Part shown: positions 24,101 through 36,069 of the stretch, piece after piece | How positions within the stretch are numbered: position 1 is the first letter of the stretch | Layout of the letters: each line of letters starts with the position of its first letter | Source of the DNA: Pseudoscleropodium purum | Lineage: Eukaryota > Streptophyta > Bryopsida > Hypnales > Brachytheciaceae | Length of the DNA: 64,000 nucleotides | NCBI GenBank assembly: GCA_963969395.1 | Contig: OZ017796.1 | Span: 6,388,501 to 6,452,500 of the forward strand | Reading direction: 5' to 3' | Program-made: the position numbers and the translations under genes | The notes under the pieces: generated by a model | Database searches by the model: none | What the model saw: only the letters and a program-made list of their open reading frames with translations | What the model was told of the DNA's origin: nothing

Positions 24101-27100
24101 CCACAACAGAGCTCCTCCAGGTCGATAGCTGTATTTGATGTCATCTGTTCTATTCCTTGACTTACAATACTCTTTCTTCCTCGTTCTTATTTATTTTGAT
24201 TGTAGCATCTTCACCATGTTGGTGAGCAATATGTCTTGACTTCTGCTAGTTACGCATTTTGGATCACACACTAATTGCATGTGAGGGTTGCTTTTCAGAC
24301 TTTGCCTTCAGCTTTCTTACACATTGCACAAGGCTTAAAAGAACCGAAGCTCCGTTCCGATTATCGGCAGCGACTTTTGACTCTTTGCTCTGATGTGAGC
24401 TCGATTGTTGAATCAAAGCTTGGCAGGTTAGTGCGTTAATGAGGAATTTCCGTGTGCTTATGCCAGAGTGTTCAAAATTTATGTTTCCTACTAGCTTGTG
24501 ATCGCCTATAGGGTATTTCAGAGTCTGATGTACTTTTTGTTCGCAGAAATGGAGCTGATTATCTTGGGCCTCTCCTCCCCGCAGTTGCAGAAATATGCTC
24601 CGATCTGCAACCAATTCAGGATGTTGACACTTCACTGCAGAAACTTTTTCGCAATTTGTGGTTCTACATTGTTCTTTACGGCTTAGCTCCTCCGATTCAG
24701 AATACCCAGCAGCGCACTAAATACTCGAAGTCTATGAGCTTTACTGGGAGCAGAAGTGGGAGCGCAACTAGTCCCGGGGCCCTCAGCGTCATTCAAACAG
24801 TGTCAGGCCCGTCTTCTGGAAATGGGGAATGGTTGAGCGCTGTCTATCGTCTTACCCAATCTACTCCGCCTCTTGTAAGCCAAGTTTTGCTTCTAACATG
24901 TCCTTTCCATTGCAGCGTATTTTTAATTTGGCATGCTTGTATTAGGAAGCAAATGAGCAGTCCTTTTCTTTATTGATTCTAGACCGAAGGGGAGGAGGCT
25001 TGGCATTGACATAAGCTACGTGTGAGGAAGTTTGATTGGACCTTTGTTACTTGAAAACCGAGCCAGTGCTACAGCGGAAGAGCCTCTCGTAGCGCAGCTT
25101 TTTGTCTTGATTTTATTAAACTCTTTTACTTCTTTCAGTCTTCTAGGTCAAACACTCTGTTATCTTTAAGGATGATAGGGCTACGTTGATCATGTGAGAG
25201 TCTGGAATCAGGTGGTGACATCCCTGAAGTGGTTGGAGGACGAAGTTGAGCTAGTTGCGCTGTACAATACTAAGACCAAAAACGGGAGTGGGAAGAACAG
25301 AAGTTCTTCGTTGCAACGTGGCCTTCTCTCCGCTGCAATTGGTGGACATTTAAATGGCTCATCTATTAGTAATCTCTCAGGTATTCTCGTCTGGTGCTTT
25401 ATATTCAGTCTTGTCACAGTGTCTTGGTGACCCATGTTTCACTTTGACTCTTTGTTGGTCTGTCTAGTTGTGTGATATAGTCGAGGATGATCCAGAGTGG
25501 CAGTTTGAACCTGAATTTTGCATTATGCAGATGCCTTATTTATCAGACTTGAATTGAAGATTTGAGAGTTTTGATTTTGATTTAAAATTTCAACAAAAAG
25601 CAGCTTAAGTGTGCTAATGCAGTGATTGAGGTGCTTGGATATCCATTCGACCTATGCTAGACCTGAAGAATCTTTGAGAGCTGTGATAGTTTAGGAGTTG
25701 CACTCTTTTCACCTACATTTTTTCGCTTAACAGCAGAACAATGGCTCCTGTCTGATTGAACTATCGCCGGCATGGAATGTATTTGATGATGCATTCTATT
25801 GTAGATAATTCGACACTTGACAACGTTCCAGGTGCTTGTTGATTGTACTGACTGATCTTTATATGCTCAATTTGTTCTTTGAACTTCATGAATCTTAACC
25901 CTTGCACTGGTTCTGTCTCAGGTGTCAAAGCCACATACCTTTTGGTTGTTGCATTTTTGGAGATCTTGCGGTTTAGTCACAAAGGAGGTGTCATTAAAAG
26001 GAGAAGTGGGGACATTGATCACATCAGTCTGTTGATTTGCGTGTTCAAATATTTGGAGAGCCCAAACCTGCCTCCTGATCTACACCAGTGTCTTACAGCA
26101 ACGGTTCATTGTGTTTTTGATGCAGCCTTGACGTGGCTGGTATGTTTCTAGAGAGAATTTGTTACAGTTTAACCTTCCGTACGGCTGTTCTTCCTTCTGT
26201 GCAAGCTTGTCTTCCTTGTACAGTGCATCCTTGATAAATTCTCATGGCAATCAAACTATTCTGCGTCCAGTCTTTGAAGAGTATTTTGAAATTGAAATGC
26301 AGGTGATGGATTATCAATCTAGATACTAAATATTTTAATCGTCATTACAGGAAAAACAGGTTGCAACTAGTGGTGATGAGGTTGTTGACAAAGAGAGTGT
26401 GCTGGTCTGTCATGCGTGCTTTCTGATCAAGCATCTGACACATCGTGAGGAAGCAGTACGTGAACTGGCTGACAGTCTTCTTATCCAGCTCAGAGATAAG
26501 TTTCCTCAGGTGAGTCTTTGTATGATGCACCATCTTTCAGTTTGGGTATACTTTAATAGATTGGCAGGAAATCTTCTGTGGCTTCGTCAAGTTTTATTTT
26601 ATTATCTTGTCTTTCTATGCACCTCGTGTCCTAAGATTTCCAATACGTAGGTGCTGTGGAATGGCCAATGTTTGGAGGCACTTCTTCGTCTTTTTTCCGA
26701 GCAAACAGGATCTCGCCAAGGAGAGAGTCGGTCAAATCTGACCCCTCGCCCAACCATGCTTCACACGCATCAACGTGTGAAGGAGTGGCTCACTCGTGCC
26801 CTCCTCTTCGCTCCCTGCACCACCCAAGGCCTGTTGCAGGTACTGAAGTTCACTTACGAAGTGTTGGGTGTAGTCTAAGTTGTTAGTTGTTAGTTTTCAT
26901 AGAAAGCATGAAATGCTACACGCAACATGCAAGGATCACGGAAGAAGTTCCGATTCTTTCTGTATATATTCATCTTTTTTCCTTTTCTTTTCTGCTTGTC
27001 TTTTTCTGTTTCGTCGTTTCGAATTTGAATCTTTTCAGCAACTTTCTGTATCTTCTACCTTTGGTATTTTGTTCTTATTAACTGATACACATTTAACATC

Positions 27101-30100
27101 TTTTTTCCTTATCTTTTCTGCTTGTCTTTTCCTGTTTCGTCGCTTCGAATATGAATCTTTTCAGCAACTTTCTGTATCTTCTACCTTTGGTATTCTGTTC
27201 TTATTAACTGATACACATTTAACATCTTTTTTCCTTATCTTTTCTGCTTGTCTTTTTCTGTTTCGTTGCTTCGAATATGAATCTTTTCAGCAACTTTCTG
27301 TATCTTCTACCTTTGGTATTCTGTTCTTATTAACTGATACACATTTAACATCTCTTTTCCTTATCTTTTCTGCTTGTCTTTTCCTGTTTCGTCGCTTCGA
27401 ATATGAATCTTTTCAGCAACTTTCTGTATCTTCTACCTTTGGTATTCTGTTCTTATTAACTGATATACATTTAAGATTATTAAGTTTACGGAATGTCTTT
27501 CAGGAGAATATTCGGCGAGTGGGTGCTTGGCAAAAGGTGGCTTCTTTACTTTCTGAGATCGAATTTGAAACATTCAACTCTAGCATGCCGAGTGTACCGG
27601 CTGTAAAAGCAGCCGCTGCAGCAGCTACAGGAGACGGCATGAGTAGCGCCAATGTGAAATCTGTTGAGATAGTGAGCATGAAACGGCTTCTTGATGGGAA
27701 TCTAGGTGGACTATCTGTTATTAATGGGTCTCTTTCTACAGAGAGATCAAATCAATCGGGGTACCATACTCCAGGTGATTCGAAAGTGAAAACGGATGCA
27801 GCGACCTTTTTGACAATTCGTTTTGTGCAACAAATGCAGCAATTCCTGACAAATTCCCAGCTTGGCCAGGGCGTTGATGGTGAACAGTTTAAGGCCACTT
27901 GCTTGCAAGCTTCTGCTCTGCTTATTTCAAATATGGTATTGTACATGTTCCCAGGAGAGGATCAGTTTTTCTTTGATTTCAAGCCTTTCAATACTCTTCA
28001 CCTTTTACAGATTACATTCTGAACCTGTGATCGAGTTGAAAAACTGAAGCTGTCTACTTGCAGGGAGCTAGTGCAGACGCGCTTCCAGAAGGTGTCTCAC
28101 AACTGCTGCGCCTTTTGTGTTGGTGTCCCGCTCAAATTTTCACAGTGGAGGTGATGGAGACGGGGTTATTTGTGTGGACATGGCTTCTAGCTGCAGCACC
28201 TCAGCTTGGGTCACTTGTTCTTGCAGAGCTTGTGGATGCCTGGCTGTGGACTGTTACCAGCAGGCGGGGTCTATTTGCTGGAGGTATTGACAACTCTGGT
28301 CCTGCAGCGGAGCTCCGTCCCCACCTGACTGCTGGTGTCCCCAAGCCCTCTCCTTCACGTGATCCTGTAGAGGGAATAATGGCACATCGTTTATGGCTGG
28401 GTTTCCTCCTCGACCGCTTTGAGGTTAGTCTGAAAGTAAATATCATGTCAGCATCAACTATATTTAGTTGAATATGGCATTTTCAAAACAAATCTCTTTC
28501 TGGGGACTAGGATCTTTCATTACAAGTCGTCACTTGCCAGAATGAGAGTCTTCAATCTTCTGTCCAAGAAATCAAGGAATATCCATGGATGATTCTCTGA
28601 ATGGAGATGACTATGTTCGTATAGACAATGAGTGTCTGTCCGTTTAGGTGGTTTAGTACTTATTATTTGTTAAATTGGACATCTTTCAGGTGGTGAAGCA
28701 TTCAGGAAGTGATCAGTTGCTTTTAATCACTCGTATGATGCAAGGATCAATGCAAACTGCATCACACTTTTCATCACATCCAGCTGCTGCGGGAACCTTC
28801 TTTACGTTACTGCTTTTGGGCTTGAAGCTGTGTGACTATCTACGTGAAATTGGCCATCGTACTGGAACTTTTGCAGCAAACTTGCTACACGATCAAATCT
28901 ACAGGTTTGCAAGTCCTTGCCGGCACTACGGTTGCAAACAGAGCAGTGTGCCAATATTTGTGCTCAGTCTCTTTATAGTGTCTCCATGTATTCTCTGTTT
29001 CGGCTAGACTTTCATAGAAATGACTGTTTTTGTCTGCTAGTACATTTTCCTGACAAGAGGATGTCCAAAACCTACTTGGAGTATGGTGAAAACGGAATAG
29101 CATGTACAGTACTGTTGATGTGGTGTGTTTGGAAAGCAGGAAACTTCGAGTCCCTGCTCAAACAGTTTTTCCTGACGAGCGTACATCTGTGTTTGCAGAG
29201 CTGCTTTCGCCTGGTTTTCAGTGGAACCTGGGTGGTGTGAGGTAGCTGTGCAAGGCATGGCCGAGGAGGAAGCTCAATCTGTAGGCATCTTTGCTCAGTT
29301 TCTTGCACAGAATAGCTTTGAGGTTGATAGCAATAGGGAAGGATCTGTGCAGTCCAAGCGGTCTTCAAAAAGTACGTCTCTGCCTTCGCCAAGAAGTACA
29401 GCAGAGCCTCAGGTAACCACCTGTTCTCAAAGCCTAGTTTCGCTCCCCTTCACAGGTTTGCTGAGACCTGGACCTGGGGTTGACTTTTTTTGTCTCACAT
29501 CATAATCAGGTGAACAATCATCCAATTTGGGGAAAGGCGAATAGTGATTCAGCTGCTATTGAGAGGAGGAAACTTCTATTGGTGCTTTGCCAACATGAGG
29601 CTGACAGGATGGAGACATGGGCTTATCCTCTCAGGTAGGCTCATCTTTCTACATAATGCTGTACGGTTAAACTTTCTTTATTCAGGCATGATGTGAAGGA
29701 CCCTATTATCCTTGTCACTGAACCTATTGCAGGACGTTTCTTCCATTCATCGCTTTGCTTGGCATATTGTTGAGATGTGCTTCACACCAAAACTTTTTGG
29801 AATGCACAGTGATAACATGCAACTTCGTTTCAAGTCCAACTGGGAGTCATGGGAAGTCCATGTGAAGACAGCTTGGGCTGTAGATCCACGTATCGCTTTG
29901 GCTCTTGTCGCCCGTTTTCCTGGTGCCTATGCTATAAGGACAGAGGTTACGTCCATGGTCCAGGTCTGCTTTCATTCTTATTTTGACTGATCCATTGTAT
30001 TCCGTACAGACTATTGTGCTTGAGAAAAGGTTATAAGCCCTCTTTCTTTTCTTTTGTCCCTAAACCGCACCAATTATTTTTCATCTTGTCTTTATGCAGG

Positions 30101-33100
30101 CACATATCCCAGACTTGATCAATGTACCGGAGGCCCTACGATATGTTGTAACACCTACAGCCGCGCATGAGGATTCTGAAGCATTGAATTGGCTTCCTCA
30201 CTGGGCATTATGCTCTATCACTCACGCTCTTGAGTTCTTAACTCCACCTTTCAAGGGCCACCCTCGTGTCATGGCTTATGTGTTGCGTGTTATGGAATCA
30301 TATCCACCTGAGCGAGTTACGTTCTTTATGCCTCAGCTTGTACAGGCTCTACGCTATGATCATGGGGTAAACATCCTTCCTAACTTTCTGGTCTAGGAGA
30401 GAAATCTATGCATCATGGTGTGTTTTCTTAAACTTCCCAATTGATTTGAGCATTTAGCATGCATTGATGTTCTGAAGAAATTTATGACCCATAAAAATGT
30501 CAATACAGTCTTGCAGTAGCAATTTCTGACATTTGCTTATGTATCTGGTTTCAGGGACTGGTGGAAGGTTACTTAATGGTTGCTGCGCGCAGGAGTAACC
30601 TATTCGCTCATATTCTAATATGGCAACTTCAGGTATTGTGAGCCATTTCAGTGGTGGTCTGAAACTGGAATGAAGTAAATTATTTTTTGGTTTTAATGTT
30701 CTCTTAAAAGTTGATAGTTTTTTCATGCAATTGCAGGGTGAAGAGGCTCCACCTGCAGAAGAAGCAGCAAAGGAGGGTATTAATATGAAGGTACAGGAAA
30801 TATCCAACTCTAAAGATATTGGACTGCTTGTTATGCTTCTGAAGTTGTAGTACCTTTTTCAGTATCAGATGGCATAGTAAAGGTTTACATTTGTAGTTAA
30901 AATAGCTTTTGGTCAATCTTTACTCAGGCTTTCAAGAATGATTGTCACACCTGTGCATTTTCAAGGGAGATTTGTCGGCGTGAGGATTATTGATGGGCTG
31001 ATTGGGATGTTTTGGCAGAATGCCTTGTACGAGATTGTACCAAGAGTGAAAAACCGTATCATTGAGAGCTTCACCGCTGAAGCCCTCACTATATATGAAG
31101 AAGAATTTCGTTTTTTTGATAAAGTTACGTCAATATCTGGTGTGCTTTTTCCCTTGCCCAAGGAGTCTCGCCGGTCAGGAATCCGCAGGTAAACTACTCT
31201 TCTTTTCATGATTCCAGGTGGCCAAATTGAAGATGCTTTTCCGCTTAGAGTTATCTATCTGAGGTTTCCTTCAGTAAGTGTTTTCTATTATGATCCATTG
31301 AATATTGTCTCAGAAGTAAATCTAGTCAGCCATAGTTTTCAGAAATTAGTTTGCTTCTTGCCTCTCCTTACTCTTTGGTCATGTTACGTTTAAGCTTTCC
31401 AGTTAGCTCGACTAAGTGATCATCATAGATATGTACTAAGAGTTAGTTTTCGTAGGTGTCGTCCTTCGAATGCTGGAGTCGTTCTCTATCTTCCCTCAGT
31501 TGGCAATGAGCCCTTTAATGTCTCGATAACATTATTGCGTAGTTTGAGCCAATGGCCCTTTTGCTTTTAGCTGTGAGCTATCATTTTGGTCATGGGCACA
31601 CATGGTTCTACTATTGCCAACTCCTTCTACTTGTTTGAACTCCTAGATTTTAATATGTGGACCCTTTCATTGTCTGTTTGATTTAGGATTGAACTTAAAT
31701 GTTATCCTAAGGAATCTTTTATACCTTTTCGTGAGGAACTTGAGAGTAGTGTATTATGCCAAGTTGTCATTGTATTTCAAACCTGGAATTAACGGAGAAT
31801 TCTGCATTCCCCAATTAACGGTCTTTGCAAACTGCTTCATGCAGGGAATTGGAGAAGATCAAAGTGGAAGGTGATGCGCTTTATCTGCCCACTGATCCTA
31901 CCAAACTTGTTAAGGGCATTGAGCTTGACAGTGGTATCCCTTTACAATCTGCAGCGAAAGTGCCTATCATGATAACTTTTGATGTGGTCGACAAAGAAGG
32001 AGACCATAACCACTTGATGCGGCAAGCATGCATTTTTAAGGTTTGTAGTTTTAGAATTGTTGAAATTTGTTGATTGAGGTGCTTGTATATACCGGGATTT
32101 TCTGTATCCTTACATCGACTGGGTATTAGATTGGAAGACGATTTGTAGCGGTTGCTCAACGTCGTGGTGTTCACACTTTTTGCATATATTTCTTGCTTGT
32201 AATCATTATTACCTTGGAAATGCACAGGTTGGGGATGATTGTCGACAGGATGTGTTGGCTCTTCAAGTCATTGCCCTCCTGAAAGAGATCTGGCTAGCAG
32301 TTGGTGTCAACCTTTACCTTTTCCCTTATGGGGTCCTCCCAACTGGCTATGGCAGAGGAATTATTGAGGTATCTCGTTCGATCTCTTACATATTGGTCGA
32401 AAATCTCAGAAGAAACTTGAATCTAAGCGGAGACATGGTTTCGATAGGCAGTTATATGTTAACTTTGCGTTAAAAGTTACTGGCCTGTTATTATTATGTT
32501 GTTTGGTAAGGGGCATAGTTCACCATGTGATCAATTGCCTATACATACGATGATGACCTCAAGGTTCGATTTTATTGTTAGTCATGTGACCCAAGGTCGC
32601 TCGTATTAAACATCGGCCATAATTTCTGTTTAAGTTGTCCCTGCCATGGCTGAAATTCTCTCACCTGGTGGCTGCCTACTCCAATTGGACAATATTGATA
32701 GGCACTGGTTTGGACGCAGGTTGTTCCAAATTCACGGAGTAGGAATCAAATGGGAGAAGTGACTGATGGTGGTTTGTTCGAGATTTATCAACAAGAGTAT
32801 GGGCCCGTGGGCTCTGATGGTTTTGAAAGGGCACGGAACAACTTCATTGTTAGCAGTGCCGGTTACGCTGTGGCAAGCCTTCTCCTGCAGCCAAAGGATC
32901 GACATAACGGCAATCTGCTTTTTGACAAGTACTACTTCTTGCTTCAGATATGCCAGTAATGTGTTTCTTTCATTGATGAAATTGTCCCTAATTGTGCTGC
33001 ATTTGTAGACCTGGAATTATACTCTAGTATTTCTGGTAAATTTTCTAGCAGTCTAGCGTTTCTTACAATGAAACATGGTCCATGTCCGCAGTGAGGGGAG

Positions 33101-33765
33101 GCTTGTACACATCGACTTTGGGTTTATTTTGGAAACATCTCCTGGTGGTAACATGCGCTTCGAAAGTGCACAATTCAAGCTGAGTCACGAAATGACTCAG
33201 CTTATTGATCCCTCAGGCCACATGAGAAGTGATTCTTGGGACCAGTTCGTGAGGTAATCACCTATTGCCATTCTGGCTTTGTCTGCAAGCCCATTTTCCT
33301 GAAAAAATTCTGTCGTCCAGTTTGATTGGATTGGAAAGCGCATATGCACCAACTACCAGAAACCAGATGAGTCCTTGTAGGTCCCTTTTTCTGTCATCCT
33401 CAAGGGCATAGAAAACAGTTTTGAACTGAATTTTGTCTGCGATCTGTGAGACGAACTTCTGCCGATAGCATGACTGACCCAGTGTTACGGATCTGGATTG
33501 TTGCAGTTTGTGTGTGAAGGGCTACTTGGCAGCAAGGAATCATATGGATGGCATCGTGAACACGGTTCTTCTCATGGTGGACAGTGGTCTTCCGTGTTTC
33601 AGTCGGGGTGATCCCATCGGGAATTTGCGGAAACGTTTCCATCCCGAGATGAGTGAGCGAGAGGCAGCGAGTTTTATGATGAAGACGTGTGCAGATGCAT
33701 ACAATAAGTGGAGTACAGCCGGCTATGATACAATACAATACCTACAACAGGGTATTGAAAGATAA
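21164..33765 (+). CDS. PI4KA: Phosphatidylinositol 4-kinase alpha, 26 coding exons
   Basis: Makes PI4P from phosphatidylinositol, in plants mainly at the plasma membrane with its scaffold partners. Exons: 21164-22249, 22484-22849, 23340-23483, 23677-23847, 23962-24120, 24299-24426, 24547-24874, 25212-25380, 25922-26139, 26351-26509, 26651-26839, 27504-27935, 28064-28423, 28690-28904, 29199-29412, 29510-29634, 29810-29963, 30100-30366, 30555-30632, 30737-30790, 31019-31188, 31845-32040, 32228-32368, 32720-32928, 33092-33253, 33507-33765. They join in phase to 2050 residues (Arabidopsis about 2030). The start [12 protein letters not shown] matches the plant family. A Ser-rich linker lies at about 200-320, the helical PIK domain at about 1490-1630, the ATP-site Lys at 1767 ([11 protein letters not shown]), the catalytic loop KDRHNGN at 1900-1906, HIDFGF with Asp1919, and the C-terminus YLQQGIER. 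All catalytic residues are present. Intron 1 appears to be GC-AG. Intron 11 holds a tandem repeat with decoy acceptors. Confidence 0.97.
22250..22483 (+). other. Putative GC-AG intron (PI4K intron 1)
   Basis: Exon 1 must leave the frame near the LLPLLK segment, where the family continues with a basic KRxW stretch that is found at 22484 (IRKREWP). The only phase-0 boundary is AAG followed by GCACGC, giving a GC donor with a TTTTACAG acceptor. The nearest GT donor, at 22270, breaks the frame. Confidence 0.7.
26971..27474 (+). repeat. Four tandem 126-bp units inside PI4K intron 11
   Basis: Units begin at 26971, 27097, 27223 and 27349 and are nearly identical (a few substitutions per copy). Each carries TTTTCAG followed by CAACTTTCTG, an acceptor-like site preceded by pyrimidine-rich sequence, at exon-start positions 27039, 27165, 27291 and 27417. 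The period is a multiple of three and the whole array is open in the frame of exon 12. Confidence 0.95.
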
Positions 33766-33836
33766 GTTGAACAGCTCGAACCCAGCCATGTAATCCTTTC
33801 CGGGGACAATGGCATTTATTCTTTGTTAAGATACCC

Positions 33837-33842
33837 AATAAA
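33837..33842 (+). terminator. AATAAA poly(A) signal of the PI4K gene
   Basis: A canonical AATAAA lies 72 bases past the TAA stop, a fitting distance for a short plant 3' UTR. Confidence 0.65.
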
Positions 33843-33849
33843 CCTGCAT

Positions 33850-34620
33850 AACATCTCGTGCCCATAACTGTAGATGTGTTGATGTCTTAGTTGGCAGGTA
33901 CTAGCTAGTAGCAGTTGCATTCAATTAACTTCTGTTACTGTCCAATGTATCATAGTTGCTAGAGATAGACCTAAGAGTTGGAGAGTACCTTACGGTAAGA
34001 CTTTAATCTTCTTACCACGTGTATCATGACCATGTGTTGCAATAAATAATTAAATTAGGAGTTTGTATTGAACACTTTCTGAATGAGTGCAGAGTTTTCT
34101 CGTTAGCATATTATGGTCTCCAACATTTCATGTCCTTCCAAATTTTGAAGGGTTAAATTACTCAAGTTCCATATTGAAATCCTCGCTCATTTTGTATCCA
34201 TATCTGCCCCTCTTTCAGTACATTGGTGATTTAGGCATGCGATTTTGGAGAGCAACCGATATTCTTTACAGGCACCGCACTAACAGTCCGGCTTTCTCGT
34301 CGTACATTCTAAACCATTGAAGGGCATACTGAGACTAACAAGGTCACCAGGATGAAGGTTTCAACAGCAAAAAGTCCATAGATGTCTCGACGATGCTCAG
34401 AGAATGAACTACAATCGAACAGCGCCCCAAACCCTACTCTACTTCATTTTCACAGCTCCCCAATGCATTTAAGGCTACTGTTGCATCGCAGATAGACGAT
34501 GACCAAGAGTCCAAACGGACCTTGAACGTCTCGCCAAACCTGAGTACGTATAAAATAGATATCTAAAGCTTGGTAATAAGTACGAACAAGTGCATACTTA
34601 AACGTTAGAGTCTTAAAATC
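33850..34620. other. Space between convergent PI4K and RPB8 genes
   Basis: Moderately AT-rich DNA without coding signs. It must contain the distal ends of both convergent transcripts. Short open frames here (77 codons at most) show no family resemblance. Confidence 0.5.
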
Positions 34621-34625
34621 CGACA

Positions 34626-34925
34626 GGTCAAAGGCACACCACAAGTTCTAACGCAGCGTTACCTGGAAGCAGAATAGCTACCGGACATCATCACGATAAT
34701 GTCAGTAAGGTTACACAAACGTCAGACACGGTGCCATCCGCAGAAATCTAAATTTACGCGTGAATGTCTCCCTCGGAACCCGAGAAGACGAGTTGACAAT
34801 AGCCGCGGATCCCGTGAAGTCTGCAAAGGGACTTAGCCCTAAACCCAAAATCCCGCTCACACCTCCACATGAACAAGTGAACGCCTGGTCGAGCATGAGA
34901 CTATTTAAATAATTAGGCTGCACGT
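34626..34925 (-). pseudogene. Decayed tandem copy of the RPB8 3' end and 3' UTR
   Basis: This segment aligns throughout to 35058-35375. Shared words include ACCACAAG-TCTAA, ATCACGAT-ATGTCAGTA, TTACACAAA, CTGCTCACAC/CCGCTCACAC and CTGGTCGAGCATGAG. On the minus strand it still encodes LNSLMLDQ as in RPB8, then a one-base deletion shifts the frame so that the normal RVYLLMRKV end is lost. Only about the last 20 codons and the 3' UTR are present, so it cannot make a subunit. It lies about 430 bases downstream of its source. Confidence 0.85.
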
Positions 34926-35314
34926 AAAGCAGGATTCAGGAAGCAGACAATCAATATACGGAGTAGATGGCAACCTTGTCTCAAAATTGATCACGATACT
35001 ATAAACATGAGTCTGAAGTCTGAAGTCTGAGGAGTGATGGCACACTCCAAGTGCCAAAACAAACCACAAGATCTAATAAAGGGATACCTGCTGTAGTACA
35101 AAGGCCTAGGCCATCACGATCATGTCAGTAGGGTTTACACAAAACCTCTGATGCAGTGTTCTTCCCAGCAACCTAAACTTGCACAATAACCAAGATGAAT
35201 GTTTCCCTTCTAGTGGAACCCCAGAAAATGTTTCCCGTCGACAACAGCCATCGAGCTTACCAAAAAAAGGGGTTGCATAGGGCGTTTCAAGCAACCTTAA
35301 ACCCTAAATCCTGC

Positions 35315-35755
35315 TCACACCTTCCGCATGAGCAAGTAGACGCGCTGGTCGAGCATGAGGCTATTCAGATTGTTGGGGTCGCCTTTGAGGCACATCAAGA
35401 GGCCGCCGAAGGAGATGTACGTCTCGACCTTGGGAGGGCCCTTGGACTCCGTGTCGGCGTACTTATAAACCTTGCCATACATGACGTACTCGTACTTGTC
35501 CGCCAGCGACTTGCGACGGCTCTGGTCGAACGTGCCGTCGTCCAAGGTGCCGTCCAGGCTGAGCGTGGAGGCGAGCGCCAGCGTGAACTTGTCTCCTTTC
35601 TGCAGCGGGTAGAGGTCCACGTTCACGTCCAGCAGCACGTCCATGTCGAACTGCTCGCTGTGCGCCACAATTCGCGACACCCTGTCGAATTTCTTGCCGT
35701 CCGGGTCTAGCTGCGTGATGCTGAAGATGTCCTCGAACAGCAACGGGTCCGCCAT
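35315..35755 (-). CDS. RPB8: RNA polymerases I, II and III shared subunit RPABC3 (RPB8)
   Basis: A single uninterrupted frame of 146 residues, exactly the length of plant NRPB8. It matches across the full family: LFEDIF near the start, LDPDGKKFD (about 16-24), [12 protein letters not shown] (about 51-62), [12 protein letters not shown], then [13 protein letters not shown] and the end [15 protein letters not shown]8 is a small OB-fold subunit common to all three nuclear RNA polymerases and sits on the outer face of the largest subunit. No intron is needed and third positions are mostly G or C, unlike the neighbouring kinase. It is transcribed towards the PI4K gene. A telo-box lies about 57 bases before the ATG. 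A decayed copy of its 3' end follows downstream. Confidence 0.96.
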   Translation of the reverse strand: MADPLLFEDIFSITQLDPDGKKFDRVSRIVAHSEQFDMDVLLDVNVDLYPLQKGDKFTLALASTLSLDGTLDDGTFDQSRRKSLADKYEYVMYGKVYKYADTESKGPPKVETYISFGGLLMCLKGDPNNLNSLMLDQRVYLLMRKV

Positions 35756-35811
35756 GGCGAAAAACAGCCGCAGCCGGTCAGGCGAAGCTCCGCGGACAAC
35801 GATGAAGGGCT

Positions 35812-35821
35812 AAACCCTAAA
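35812..35821 (-). promoter_or_regulatory. Telo-box upstream of RPB8
   Basis: AAACCCTAAA on the + strand lies 57 bases upstream of the RPB8 start codon, within or close to its leader. Telo-boxes are typical of plant genes for transcription and translation machinery, which fits this gene. Confidence 0.6.
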
Positions 35822-36069
35822 CTTGAGCTCAGGGGACGACGAAGACGGGCTTCTTCTCTCCCCAAAACCATCACTCCCGTCTTCCCCACACACCAACACG
35901 GACGCAAATGGCCACGTTCCCATGGTGTTCCCAATAGGCCTACTATTAGGAGTAGTTTGAAATGGCCAAGCTTTTTGATGTGTTTTTTTTTTTCTTTTTT
36001 TGGTTTTGGGCACATCCAAGCATAGGTTTAAGTAGCTATTATGAGCCACCCTATAATAGCATTGCAATT

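Noticed and set aside
26880..27503. Reading the PI4K intron 11 repeat as constitutive coding sequence
   Set aside because: The intron is closed by stops just after the exon 11 donor, the PI4K family has no such insertion, and the canonical 26839-27504 splice restores the family alignment. It was kept only as a possible alternative acceptor array.
29699..29809. Alternative acceptors for PI4K exon 17 at 29699 and 29733
   Set aside because: The 29733 site breaks the frame. The 29699 site keeps it but adds about 37 residues absent from the plant family. The acceptor at 29810 keeps phase and gives the expected length.
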